Part shown: piece by piece, positions 13,976-24,621 of the stretch | Numbering within the stretch: the stretch's first letter is position 1 | Layout: each line of letters starts with the position of its first letter | Assembly: GCA_027315255.1 (NCBI GenBank) | Contig: DAHUYL010000223.1 | Coordinates: forward strand, 1-39,019 | Reading direction: 5' to 3' | Source of the DNA: Solirubrobacterales bacterium | GTDB lineage: Bacteria > Actinomycetota > Thermoleophilia > Solirubrobacterales > Solirubrobacteraceae | Length of the DNA: 39,019 nucleotides | Notes under the pieces: model-generated | Seen by the model: the letters and a program-made list of their open reading frames with translations, nothing else | What the model was told of the DNA's origin: nothing | The model's database searches: none | Translations under genes and position numbers: made by a program

Positions 13976-16182
13976 TGGGTCAACTCGGTCGCGCCCTGCT
14001 GCTCCTCGGACTCGGCGTCGCCGCGTACGGCGCCGGCGCCTCGCTGTACGGCGTGCGCGCCGGTCGTCGCGACTGGGTCGACTCCGGCAGGCGAGCCGTG
14101 TACGCACTGGCGGGTCTGATGGTGCTCGCGTTCGTCGTGCTCGAGATCGCGTTCCTGCGCAACGACTTCTCGTTCACGGTCGTCGCGCAGACATCGTCGA
14201 CGACGACCCCGACGTTCTACAAGCTGACCGCGCCATGGTCATCGCAGCAGGGCTCGCTGCTGCTGTGGGTGACCCTGTCGTCGCTGTGGTCGAGCCTCGT
14301 CCTGTTCCTCACCCGCAGGCGGCTGCGCGAGATCGCGCCGTATGCGACGGCGGTCCTGCTCGGTTTCTCCGGCTTCTTCCTGGCGCTCGCCGCGTTCGCC
14401 GCCAACCCGTTCCACACGGTCGCGAACCCGCCGGCCGATGGCGCCGGGCTCGACCCGCTGCTCCAGCACCCGAGCATGATGTTCCACCCGCCGATGCTCT
14501 ATTCGGGCTACACGCTGATGGCGATCCCGTTCGCGTTCGGGGTCGGCGCGCTGATCAGCGGCAAGCTCGGCTCGGAGTGGATTCGCGACACGCGCCGGTT
14601 CGCGCTCGCGGGCTGGCTGTTCCTCGGCACCGGCATCATCCTCGGCGCGCGCTGGTCCTACACCGAGCTCGGGTGGGGCGGCTACTGGGGCTGGGACGCC
14701 GTCGAGAACGCTGCGCTGATGCCGTGGCTGTGCATCACCGCGTTCATCCACTCGATCCAGATCCAGGAGAAGCGGGGCATGCTGAAGGTCTGGAACATGT
14801 CCTTGATCATGCTCGCCGGCACGCTCGCCGTGTTCGGCACGTTCCTGGTGCGCTCGGGTGTGCTCGACTCGATTCACGCGTTCGGCGCCTCGACGCTCGG
14901 TGTGCCGTTCGTCGCGCTGCTGGCGGTGATGATCGCGAGCTCGATCGGGCTGATCGTCTGGCGGCGCGAGCGGCTGCGCTCGGAGCACGAGCTCGACTCG
15001 CTGCTGTCACGCGAGGCGATGTTCGTGTTTCAGAACCTGGTGCTCGTCGCGATCGTGTTCGTGATCTTCTGGATCACGCTGTTCCCGCTGATCTCGCAGG
15101 CGCTGACGGGGACGAAGGTGTCGGTCGGGCCGCCGGCGTTCACGCCGTTCGTCGTGCCGCTCGCGCTGATCCTGATGCTGCTGACGGGGATCGGGCCGAT
15201 GATCTCGTGGCGCCGCGCGACGGTCGCCAATCTCAAGCGCAACTTCAGCTTCCCCGTCGCCGCCGGGCTGATCACCCTGGTGGCCGTGCTGGGGCTCACC
15301 GACGCCGGGCGAAAGCCGTTCGCCGTGGCGGCATTCGCGCTCGGCGCGTTCGTCGCCGCCGGCGTCTTCCAGGAGCTCTACCGCGGCGCCGGTGCCAGAC
15401 GCGCGAGCACCCACGATGCCTGGCCGGTCGCGGTGTTCGCGCTCGTGCGGCGCAACCGCCGGCGGTACGGCGGCTACACCGTCCACCTGGGGTTGGCCGT
15501 CCTGCTGGTCGGGGTGGCCGCGTCGTCGTCGTTCCAGCACTCCAGCGATGTGTGGCTGAAGCCCGGGCAGAGCGCCCACCTCGACGGATACACGTTCCGC
15601 TACGTCCGTCCGACGGCGTCGGCGTCGCCGACGAAGCTCGAGTTCGGCGCGGTGCTCGACGTGATGCGCGGCCGCCGTCACGTGGTCACGCTGAACCCGA
15701 CGCGTGGCTACTACCCGTCCGTCAACGCCAGCGACGGCCCGATCGGTCGCTTCTTCGACAACACCAACGCCGACACCACGGTCGGGCTCGACGCCGGCCC
15801 GCTGCGCGACATCTGGACCGTCGCCAACCCGAACCTGCAGCCGCTGGCAGGTGAGATCGACCGCGGCAACCAGGTGTTCACGGCGGAGATCGACAAGGTC
15901 ATCCAGCAGACTTCCAACCTGAGCCTCGCCCGCCAGAGCGCCGCACTGGCCCCGATCTGGATCCTGCGGGACGAAGCGGTGGCCGGGCTCGTCCGTGATT
16001 ACGCGCGGCACGGCTGGCCGGTCGAGTTCCAGGTGCTCGTGATGCCGCTCGTCACCTGGCTGTGGGTCGGGGCGACGATCATCGGCTTCGGTGGCCTGCT
16101 CGCGCTGTGGCCGCTGCCGGCGCTGGCGCGGCGCCGGAGGCTCGCCCCGTACCGCGCGCGGCTCGCGCGCGAGCTGGTCTAG
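13975..16182 (+). CDS. ccmF: Cytochrome c heme lyase subunit CcmF
   Basis: This polytopic membrane protein of 735 residues has many hydrophobic helices. The tryptophan-rich WWD heme-handling motif is present as LGWGGYWGWDAVENAALMPW. Before it lies HPPMLYSGYTLMAIPFAFG and the TAPWSSQQGSLLLWV segment, both conserved in CcmF. The late periplasmic domain begins after a helix (HLGLAVLLVGVAASSSF) and contains LKPGQSAHLDGYTFRY. CcmF transfers heme from CcmE to apocytochrome c. It starts inside the ccmE stop and is followed 52 bases later by the ccmI-like gene. Confidence 0.95.
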   Translation: MGQLGRALLLLGLGVAAYGAGASLYGVRAGRRDWVDSGRRAVYALAGLMVLAFVVLEIAFLRNDFSFTVVAQTSSTTTPTFYKLTAPWSSQQGSLLLWVTLSSLWSSLVLFLTRRRLREIAPYATAVLLGFSGFFLALAAFAANPFHTVANPPADGAGLDPLLQHPSMMFHPPMLYSGYTLMAIPFAFGVGALISGKLGSEWIRDTRRFALAGWLFLGTGIILGARWSYTELGWGGYWGWDAVENAALMPWLCITAFIHSIQIQEKRGMLKVWNMSLIMLAGTLAVFGTFLVRSGVLDSIHAFGASTLGVPFVALLAVMIASSIGLIVWRRERLRSEHELDSLLSREAMFVFQNLVLVAIVFVIFWITLFPLISQALTGTKVSVGPPAFTPFVVPLALILMLLTGIGPMISWRRATVANLKRNFSFPVAAGLITLVAVLGLTDAGRKPFAVAAFALGAFVAAGVFQELYRGAGARRASTHDAWPVAVFALVRRNRRRYGGYTVHLGLAVLLVGVAASSSFQHSSDVWLKPGQSAHLDGYTFRYVRPTASASPTKLEFGAVLDVMRGRRHVVTLNPTRGYYPSVNASDGPIGRFFDNTNADTTVGLDAGPLRDIWTVANPNLQPLAGEIDRGNQVFTAEIDKVIQQTSNLSLARQSAALAPIWILRDEAVAGLVRDYARHGWPVEFQVLVMPLVTWLWVGATIIGFGGLLALWPLPALARRRRLAPYRARLARELV

Positions 16183-16234
16183 CTGGTGGGTCGCTCAGCG
16201 CCAGCGGGCCACTCAGCGCAGCTCGGCCGCTGAG

Positions 16235-16555
16235 ATGGCCTACGTGATCGTGGCGGTGGTGCTGGTGCTGGTCGTGTTCGTCGTCAGCGAGCCGCTCCGG
16301 CGCCGGCGCCAAGCCGGCGAGCGCGAGGCGCCGGGGCACGTCTACGAGCCGGCGGGCGGCGCAGGGCCGCCGCCGGAGCTGACCGAGCTCGAGGCCGCGC
16401 GGGACGCGAAGTACAGGGAGATCCGCGATGCCGAGCTCGACCACCAGACGGGCAAGCTGTCGGACGAGGACTGGCGGGCGATCGACTCGACGCTGCGCGA
16501 GCAGGCGATCGAGATCCTGCGCGAGCTCGACCGCGTCGCTGGCAACTCCGGCTAG
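16235..16555 (+). CDS. Short CcmI/CycH-like protein
   Basis: The protein has 106 residues. One N-terminal transmembrane helix (YVIVAVVLVLVVFVV) is followed by a helical segment, KYREIRDAELDHQTGKLSDE, which continues DWRAIDSTLREQAIEILREL. The pattern '(Y)REIRD.E.D...GKLS..D' is the conserved N-terminal part of CcmI, which presents apocytochrome c to the heme lyase. The large TPR domain of proteobacterial CcmI is absent, so this is a minimal form. Its position right after ccmF supports the call. The 52-base gap before it carries a small CTCAGCG/CGCTGAG stem of unclear meaning. Confidence 0.75.
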   Translation: MAYVIVAVVLVLVVFVVSEPLRRRRQAGEREAPGHVYEPAGGAGPPPELTELEAARDAKYREIRDAELDHQTGKLSDEDWRAIDSTLREQAIEILRELDRVAGNSG

Positions 16556-16580
16556 CGCGCGCCGCTACCATCCTCGCGAG

Positions 16581-16808
16581 ATGACGGCGATCCTCGACGC
16601 AGTCCAGGTGTTCATCTGCGTGATCCTCGTGTTCCTGGTGCTGATGCACTCGGGCAAGGACTCCGGGCTGTCCGGGGCGTTCGGCGTCGGCAGCGGCGCG
16701 GGGCCGTTCGGCGGCGGCTCGCTCGTCGAGCGCAACCTGAACCGCTGGACGGTCCTGTTCGCGGTCCTGTTCGCGGTGAACACCGTCGTCCTGCTGAAGA
16801 TCTCCTGA
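16581..16808 (+). CDS. secG: Preprotein translocase subunit SecG
   Basis: The protein has 75 residues. It has two transmembrane helices (about 3-23 and 52-73) joined by a Gly/Ser-rich cytoplasmic loop, GKDSGLSGAFGVGSGAGPFG. The pattern VFLVLMHSGKDSGLSGAFG matches the SecG consensus 'LVLLQxGKGxGL...FG', with MH in place of LQ. SecG assists SecYE in protein export. It lies 25 bases after the ccmI-like gene. A TACCAT hexamer 9 bases before its ATG may give it a separate promoter. Confidence 0.85.
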   Translation: MTAILDAVQVFICVILVFLVLMHSGKDSGLSGAFGVGSGAGPFGGGSLVERNLNRWTVLFAVLFAVNTVVLLKIS

Positions 16809-16821
16809 CCCGGGCCGGAGC

Positions 16822-18297
16822 GTGGATCCGGCCCGTCGATCGAGCCTGACGCGCGCCGCGACCGCGTTGGTCGCCGGCCTCGCGCTGGTCGGCGCGGCGA
16901 GCGCCGCCGTCGCGAGCACCGGGTCCCCGGCCGTCCCGGGCGGCGACTGGCCGACGTTCGACTTCGACGCGCAGCGCAGCGGCGTCGGCCCGCTCGACAC
17001 GGGGATCGTGGCAGCGAATCTCGGCCGGCTGCGGGCGCGGATCGTGACGACGCCGGGAACGGTCGACTCCGCCGCCGTCGAGCTGCACGCGATCGAGGTC
17101 CGCGGCCACGTCCGCGACGTGGCGATCATGACGACCACATACGGGATCACGTTCGCGATCGATCCCGGCACCGGACAGCGGCTGTGGCAGTTCACCCCGC
17201 CCAGCAGCGCCCGCCTCGCCGGCAGCTCGCAGGTCACGACCGCCACGCCGGTGCTCGACCCGGACCGTTCGTACGTGTACGCGACCAGTGCCGACGGCTA
17301 CGTGCGGAAGCTGTCCGTCGCGACCGGCCGCCAGGTGTGGGCGACGCGGGTGACGCTGCTACCCAGCCACGAGAAGCTGCCGTCTTCGCTCAACATCAGC
17401 GCCGGCTCGCTGATCGTCACCACCGACGGCTACTACGGGGATGCGCCGCCGTACCAGGGCCACGTCGTCGAGATCGACCTCGTCAGCGGCCGGATCACGC
17501 ACGTCTTCAACTCGCTGTGCTCGGACCGCACGACATTGCTCCAGCCGAGCAGCTGCCCGGCGAGCGACTCCGGGATCTGGGGCCGGTCCGGGACGGTCGT
17601 CGAGCCCGACGGCAAGATCCTCGTCGCCACCGGCAACGGGCCGTTCAACGGCTCGACCGACTGGGGCGACAGCGTGCTCGAGCTGTCGCCGACGCTACGG
17701 CTGCTGCACAACTGGACGCCCGCCAACCAGAAGCAGCTCAACGGCTCCGACCAGGACATCGGTAGCACCGAGCCGGCGTTACTGACGGGCGCCGGGGGAA
17801 CTCCACTGGCACTGCAGGGAGGCAAGGACGGGCTCCTGCGGTTGCTCGATCTCGACCATCTCGATGGCACCGGCGGCCCGGCCGGCCCGCGCACCGGCGG
17901 TCAGCTCCAGCAGCTCGACGACCCGGGCACCACCGAGCTCTACACGACCCCGGCGGTCTGGACCCACGGCGGGCGAACGTACGCGTTCGTCGCCGACGGC
18001 AGCGCCACCGCCGCGTACGTGCTCGGCGCCGGCAACCGCCTGTCGGTCGCCTGGCAGGACGGCACGGCGGGAACGAGCCCCGTGCTCGCGGGCGGCCTGC
18101 TCTACGTGTACGACCCGGGCGGGACGCTCGTGATCCGCAACCCGCTGAGCGGCCGGGTGCTGGCGAAGCTGCCGGCGGCGTCCGGCCACTGGAACAGCCC
18201 GATCGTCGTCGGCGGACGGATCATCCTCCCGGTCGGCAGCTACTTCGCCCACCACACGGCCGGCACGATCTACGTCTGGCATCTGCCGGGCCGCTGA
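16822..18297 (+). CDS. Exported PQQ-type beta-propeller repeat protein
   Basis: The protein has 491 residues, starting at a GTG 13 bases after secG. A signal peptide (ALVAGLALVGAASAAVAS) is followed by GGDWPTFDFDAQRSGVGP, the usual opening blade of PQQ-like propellers. Repeated blade motifs follow: FAIDPGTGQRLWQFTPP, YVYATSADGYVRKLSVATGRQVW, VLAGGLLYVYDPGGTL and IYVWHLPG. It resembles the large and loosely defined group that includes quinoprotein dehydrogenases and BamB-like scaffolds. No catalytic or PQQ-ligand set could be confirmed by eye, so an enzymatic role is not claimed. Confidence 0.8.
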   Translation: MDPARRSSLTRAATALVAGLALVGAASAAVASTGSPAVPGGDWPTFDFDAQRSGVGPLDTGIVAANLGRLRARIVTTPGTVDSAAVELHAIEVRGHVRDVAIMTTTYGITFAIDPGTGQRLWQFTPPSSARLAGSSQVTTATPVLDPDRSYVYATSADGYVRKLSVATGRQVWATRVTLLPSHEKLPSSLNISAGSLIVTTDGYYGDAPPYQGHVVEIDLVSGRITHVFNSLCSDRTTLLQPSSCPASDSGIWGRSGTVVEPDGKILVATGNGPFNGSTDWGDSVLELSPTLRLLHNWTPANQKQLNGSDQDIGSTEPALLTGAGGTPLALQGGKDGLLRLLDLDHLDGTGGPAGPRTGGQLQQLDDPGTTELYTTPAVWTHGGRTYAFVADGSATAAYVLGAGNRLSVAWQDGTAGTSPVLAGGLLYVYDPGGTLVIRNPLSGRVLAKLPAASGHWNSPIVVGGRIILPVGSYFAHHTAGTIYVWHLPGR

Positions 18298-18306
18298 TCG
18301 ATCGCT

Positions 18307-18341
18307 CTCCCGGTGCTGCCACCCCCGGGCAGCACCGGGAG
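18307..18341. terminator. Strong bidirectional terminator hairpin
   Basis: A perfect 14-base stem (CTCCCGGTGCTGCC / GGCAGCACCGGGAG) with a 7-base loop lies 9 bases after the beta-propeller stop. It also lies 9 bases beyond the convergent aldehyde dehydrogenase stop. Confidence 0.8.
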
Positions 18342-18350
18342 CAGCACGCG

Positions 18351-19822
18351 TCAGTCGGTGTTGATCGCGACGTACTTGGTGCTGAGGTACTCGTCGATCC
18401 CCTCGGGGCCGCCCTCGCGACCGAAGCCCGATGCCTTGACGCCGCCGAACGGCGCGGCCGGGTTCGAGACGATTCCCTGGTTGAGGCCGATCATCCCGGT
18501 GTCGAGGCGCTCGGCGATGCGCAGCGCGCGCTTCAGGTCGCTGGTGAACACGTAGGCGACGAGCCCGTACTCGGTGTCGTTGGCGGCCGCGACCGCCTGG
18601 TCCTCCTCGGTGAAGCTGACGACCGGGGCGACCGGACCGAAGATCTCCTCGCGGAGCAGCTGCGCGTCGGCGGGCACGCCGCTGAGGACCGTCGGCTCGT
18701 AGAAGTAGCCAGGCCCGTCGCACGGCCCGGCGCCGACCAGCGCACGCGCGCCGCGGGTGGTCGCGTCGGCCACGAGCTCAGCGACCTTCGCCCGCTGGCG
18801 CGCGTCGATCAGCGGCCCGACCTCGACGCCATCCTCGGTCCCGCGGCCGACCTTCATCGCCTGCAGGCGCTCTGCCAGCCGCCGCGCGAACTCCTGCGCG
18901 ACGGGGCGGCGACGTGGAAGCGGTTCGCGGCCGTGCACGCCTCGCCCATGTTGCGCATCTTCGCGATCACCGCGCCGTCGACCGCCGCGTCGAGATCGGC
19001 GTCCTCGAAGACGAGGAACGGAGCGTTGCCGCCGAGCTCCATCGAGAGCCGCAGCAGCCCGTCGGCCGCCTGTGCCATCAGCACGCGACCGACCTCGGTC
19101 GAGCCCGTGAACGAAAGCTTGCGCAGCCGGCGGTCGGCGATCAACGGACCTGCGGTGGCGCTCGCGGACGAGGACGTGATCACGTTCAGCACCCCGTCCG
19201 GCAGCCCCGCCTGCTCGAAGATCTCGGCGAGCGCGAGCATCGACAGCGGCGTCTGCTGGGCGGGCTTGACGACCATCGTGCAGCCGGCCGCGACCGCGGG
19301 GCCGATCTTGCGCGTGCCCATCGCGAGCGGGAAGTTCCACGGGGTGATCAGCAGGCACGGCCCGACCGGCTGGCGCATCGTCCACAGCCGCCCGCGGCCG
19401 TTCGGCGCGACCCCGAAGCGCCCGTCGATCCGGACCGCCTCCTCGGAGAACCAGCGCAGGAACTCGGCCGCGTAGATGACCTCCGCGCGCGACTCGACAA
19501 CCGGCTTGCCCATCTCCAAGGTCATCAGCAGCGCCAGCTCATCGGCCCGCGCGACGATCGCCTCGAACGCCCGGCGCAGGATCTCGCCCCGTTCGCGCGG
19601 CGGGTGTGCCGCCCACGTGGCGGCCGCCGCCACGGCGGCATCGAGCGCCGCGCGCGCATCCTCGGGCGACGCGTCGGCCACGTCCGTCAGGGGCTCACCG
19701 GTGGACGGATCCTCCACCGTCAACGTTCCCGACTGTCCCTCGCGCCATTCCCCGCCGATAAGTAGGCCACGGGGAACCGCTTCCACCACCTGCTGCTCGC
19801 TTGCTGCGCTGATCGTGCTCAT
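18351..19822 (-). pseudogene. NAD(P)-dependent aldehyde dehydrogenase, succinate-semialdehyde type, with one frameshift
   Basis: Two frames form one ALDH of about 490 residues. The N-terminal frame from the ATG at 19822 carries GLLIGGEWREGQSGTLTVED, PWNFPLAMGTRKIGPAVAAG, KLSFTGSTEVGRVLM, the glutamate motif LSMELGGNAPFLVFEDADLD and the catalytic-cysteine region RNMGEACTAANRF. The C-terminal frame carries VGPLIDARQRAKV, EEIFGPVAPVVSFTEEDQAV and PFGGVKASGFGREGG. They join near 18899-18906, where one extra base restores AAPVAQEFARRLAERL. Everything else is intact, so either the break is recent or it is a sequencing error. The closest groups are succinate-semialdehyde dehydrogenases. A -10 hexamer (TAGCTT) lies exactly 7 bases before the start. 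Confidence 0.88.
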
Positions 19823-20894
19823 GGACCACAAGCTACCTGTCTCGACAATCCGGCTGCCGCACGGCGTCACCGCTGCCGCATGCTGCGTCGCCGTGGCGGC
19901 GGCGCTGGCCGGCTGCGGCTCGAGCTCTCCGCCGCCTGCAACCCCCGGGGGGTCGAGCGCGCCACAAGGCTCGACCACGGCGCCGCTGGCATCCAACTGG
20001 CCGGGCGGCAGGCATCCAGGCGCGAGTGGGAGCGGTAGCGGCGCCTCCGCTCCGACGGTCGCCGCCAGTGCGACGCCCGCTCCGGTGACCTCGGCCGCGC
20101 TGCCGGGGGTCGGGAGCTCCGCGGTCGCCGGCGTATCGCACGGCGGGGTCGCCGCGGTCAGCGCGCAGGGCGGCATCGGGGCGGTCGCGCAGACGAGCCT
20201 CGGCACCGTCGGGCAAGCTTCGAGTGCGGTGGCGCCGCCGCCGGCCGCGACGACGCCGCCGACGAGCCCGACGCCGCCTGCGACCCACACTTCGACGACT
20301 CCCGCGACGAGCGCCCATCCGGCGCCGCCGCCGACGACCCACACCGTCTCGAGCGCCCCGACCGGCGCGCACCCGTCGCATCCGGCGCCTTCCGGGTCGA
20401 GCACGACCGGCCAGGCCAAGCCCAAGGTGATCGTGAAGGTCAAGGTCGAGACGCGGGTGCTCACCAAGGTCGTGACCAAGACCGACACGGTCGTCAAGAC
20501 GGTGGCGCCGAACATCCCCGCGGGCGCCTACCTGCCATCGACGCAGCCGCCGCTCACGCTCGCGAGCTTCGTCGCCCCGGGGGCGAACATCGGCTGCAGC
20601 CTCGCTGGCGGGGTCGCGCGCTGCGACATCCAGAACCGCGTTTGGACGCCGCCGGCCCAGCCCGAGAGCTGCAAGCTCGACTGGGCCCAGGGACTCGAGG
20701 TCGGCGGATCAGGGCCGGGGAGCTTCGTCTGCGCCGGCAACACCGTGCTCGACGGTCGCACGCTCGTCGCCGACGGTCGAGACGATACGTTCGGCCCGTT
20801 TCGCTGCGAGATCCGGCAGTTCGGCGTCGCCTGCTACGACACCGCCGACAAGCACGGCTTCTCGATCAGCCGCACCGGCTACACCACCTTCTGA
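19821..20894 (+). CDS. Lipoprotein with a C-terminal DUF6636-like domain
   Basis: The protein has 357 residues from the ATG at 19821. The signal peptide ends in LAGC (ALAGCGSSS). About 200 residues of Pro/Ala/Thr/Ser-rich spacer follow, probably spanning the cell wall. The C-terminal 105 residues form a compact domain, FVAPGANIGCSLAGGVARCD, then WTPPAQPESCKLDWAQGLEV, ending FGPFRCEIRQFGVACYDTADKHGFSISRTGY. This has six regularly placed cysteines and matches DUF6636-type domains of actinobacteria, whose function is unknown. Its ATG and that of the divergent aldehyde dehydrogenase share the same CATG, so the real start may lie slightly downstream. Confidence 0.8.
   Translation: MDHKLPVSTIRLPHGVTAAACCVAVAAALAGCGSSSPPPATPGGSSAPQGSTTAPLASNWPGGRHPGASGSGSGASAPTVAASATPAPVTSAALPGVGSSAVAGVSHGGVAAVSAQGGIGAVAQTSLGTVGQASSAVAPPPAATTPPTSPTPPATHTSTTPATSAHPAPPPTTHTVSSAPTGAHPSHPAPSGSSTTGQAKPKVIVKVKVETRVLTKVVTKTDTVVKTVAPNIPAGAYLPSTQPPLTLASFVAPGANIGCSLAGGVARCDIQNRVWTPPAQPESCKLDWAQGLEVGGSGPGSFVCAGNTVLDGRTLVADGRDDTFGPFRCEIRQFGVACYDTADKHGFSISRTGYTTF
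19830..19835 (-). promoter_or_regulatory. -10 element TAGCTT, leaderless promoter of the aldehyde dehydrogenase
   Basis: On the minus strand TAGCTT is followed by exactly 7 bases and the ATG at 19822. The layout is the same as at 491 and 1792. The hexamer lies inside the first codons of the divergent lipoprotein gene. Confidence 0.45.
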
Positions 20895-20908
20895 GATCGA
20901 CGCGCGTG

Positions 20909-21582
20909 TCAGCGGGGCGTGCGGGCGACCTCCTCCAGCTGCCGGTCGAGCTGATCGAGCTGACGTTCGAGCCCGTCGAGATGGGTGAGCATCTCCGAGA
21001 GCGCCTGGTGCGCGAGCGCGTCGTCGAGCTGCTGACGCGCGACCCAGGCCCGGTGCATCTTCGTCCATGGCGAGCTGCCCTCACGGTAGACCCGGCCGTG
21101 GCGGAGCAGCTCCTTGCTGACCCGGTGCCGGGCCGCGGTCCGCGCGCAGCGCAGATCATCGCGGCAGCGCATCGATCACGCAAGGCCTCGATCTCGGGCG
21201 AGGGTGGCTGGACGTAGGAGAGCTGCCCGCCGCGGTAGAGCCGCACCGGCTTCTTCGCGTCGCGCCGGTCGGTCTTGATCCGGTCGCCGGCGCGGACCGG
21301 GATCAACGACGGCGCGATCACATCGCACGCGACCCCGAACTCGGTCAACGGCCGCGACAGATCGAACCCGCCCGGCCCGGCCTCGTGGCAGACCGCCAGC
21401 CCGACCGGCCCGCCGAGCCGGTCGATCAACCGGCGGACCGCCGTTCGCGTGGTCTCGATCTGCATGAGCTCCGGCTCACCGCCAGTCGGCGGCAGCGTCG
21501 CGGCAACGATCGACAGCTTGTGCACATCCAACGCGACCCACGGACGCACATCCGTGGGCGCGACCGAGCTGACGTCCGGCAT
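20909..21582 (-). pseudogene. IS110-family transposase (DEDD recombinase), frameshifted and truncated
   Basis: From the ATG at 21582 the N-terminal RuvC-like domain is clear: WVALDVHKLSIVAATLPPTG with the first Asp, VCHEAGPGGFDLSRPL with Glu, and IKTDRRDAKKPVRLYRGGQL with the DxxD pair. Near 21172-21176 the frame shifts, and the next frame gives RCRDDLRCARTAARHRVSKE, then WTKMHRAWVARQQLDDALAHQ and LDRQLEEVARTPR before a stop. One added base would join the two. The C-terminal Transposase_20 domain with the catalytic serine is missing, so the protein cannot be active whatever the status of the frameshift. Confidence 0.85.
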
Positions 21583-21760
21583 CGGCGCTCTCCTCGTAGA
21601 TTGTGGACCCCGTGCAGGCCGTGAACATCAGCGCGAAGACTCGCCCCGCAAGCCTGCGCGGGGGAGTGCCGACCAGTTCGCCATCCGAGCCGCCGGTTCT
21701 CCCGGCGTCCATACTGACGAGTGCTGCTTTGTCGGGTTGATCGCGAGCGGCCTGCGGTCT
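21583..21760 (-). ncRNA. Possible remnant of an IS110 bridge RNA region
   Basis: In IS110-group elements the non-coding end upstream of the recombinase gene encodes a structured bridge RNA. Here the upstream minus-strand DNA has two hairpins, CCCCGC/GCGCGGGG near 21644-21663 and CGCCGG/CCGGCG near 21692-21708, separated by single-stranded stretches. This fits the position but the target and donor loops cannot be assigned by eye. Confidence 0.25.
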
Positions 21761-22183
21761 GCGACGCGACGGCAAGCGCGCAGTCGCACTCGCGGGGGTC
21801 GCGGTTGAGTGCGCGTGATCAGGGCACAGCTGGGCGCGGCGTCGGGCACCGCCCCACGGTGCAGGTTCTGGTCGGTTGTGGATGCCGGAGGACCGTGCGG
21901 GTCAGCCTTCCGGGCCGTGTTCCGCGTTCGGGTGGCGCGGAAACCGCATAACGTCGACAGCACCGAGGTTTGCGGTTGGGGTGGTGCAGATCCGCTGCGT
22001 ATGGCGGTGTGGCTGCGCACGGTGTGGTCGCGGGGCCGGTGCTGGCGCGGTTGTGCCGGTCGGCGGCCGGCGTCGGCGTTCGCCGCGGCAGGTTCGATAC
22101 GAGGTGTCATGTGGGCTAAGGCTGGGCGGGGCTAAGGGCCCGCAGAACTACTGACCTAGAGCAGACCTAAAGCGGTGGAGCGC
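21761..22183. other. Gene-poor stretch between the IS110 remnant and lon
   Basis: About 420 bases without a credible gene. The frames open here have arginine- and proline-rich translations with no motif or ribosome-binding site. The region may be further decayed mobile DNA; I see no repeat or att-like site in it. Confidence 0.5.
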
Positions 22184-22213
22184 GCCCGAGCCGGCTGGTG
22201 TGCCGGCTCGGGC
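22184..22213 (-). terminator. Terminator hairpin after lon
   Basis: A perfect 12-base stem (GCCCGAGCCGGC / GCCGGCTCGGGC) with the loop TGGTGT lies 11 bases beyond the lon stop on the minus strand. The loop sequence is identical to that of the hairpin at 10510-10539. Confidence 0.7.
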
Positions 22214-22224
22214 GGGAACGCCAT

Positions 22225-24519
<2,295 letters not shown>

Positions 24520-24593
24520 CTAGCTTCTCTTTCTGCAGGGACTTATGCGATGTAAGCGAAAGGATACCAGCGTAGCTCGGACGGCGCGGATGA

Positions 24594-24614
24594 TCTAAGT
24601 CTAGGAGACTCAGA
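24594..24614. promoter_or_regulatory. HAIR-like inverted repeat between lon and the divergent small gene
   Basis: TCTAAGT, 7 bases, ACTCAGA: the half-sites are inverted copies with one mismatch, and with flanking bases the repeat is ATCTAAGTCT/AGACTCAGAT (9 of 10). The N7 spacing and ACTCA core match the HspR operator HAIR. It lies between lon (minus) and the gene at 24622 (plus), so it could act on both. Confidence 0.55.
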
Positions 24615-24621
24615 TTGGCGC

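Larger units (their letters stand above)
20909..21760 (-). mobile_element. Truncated IS110-family insertion sequence
   Basis: The remnant consists of the 5' half of an IS110 recombinase gene (to 21582) and an upstream non-coding end with two stem-loops (21583 to about 21760). The 3' half, including the second catalytic domain, and the other end are gone. The break is 14 bases after the stop of the DUF6636-type lipoprotein gene. IS110 elements do not make terminal inverted repeats, so the outer boundary cannot be fixed by eye. Confidence 0.75.

Noticed and set aside
16203-16233. CTCAGCG/CGCTGAG stem between ccmF and the ccmI-like gene
   Set aside because: Short stem in a region of repeated CTCAGCG words; likely chance, and the genes are otherwise close enough to be one operon.
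21628-22110. 160-codon minus-strand frame upstream of the IS110 gene
   Set aside because: Composition is Arg/Pro/Ala-rich without motifs, it covers the expected non-coding end of IS110, and no initiation signals are present.
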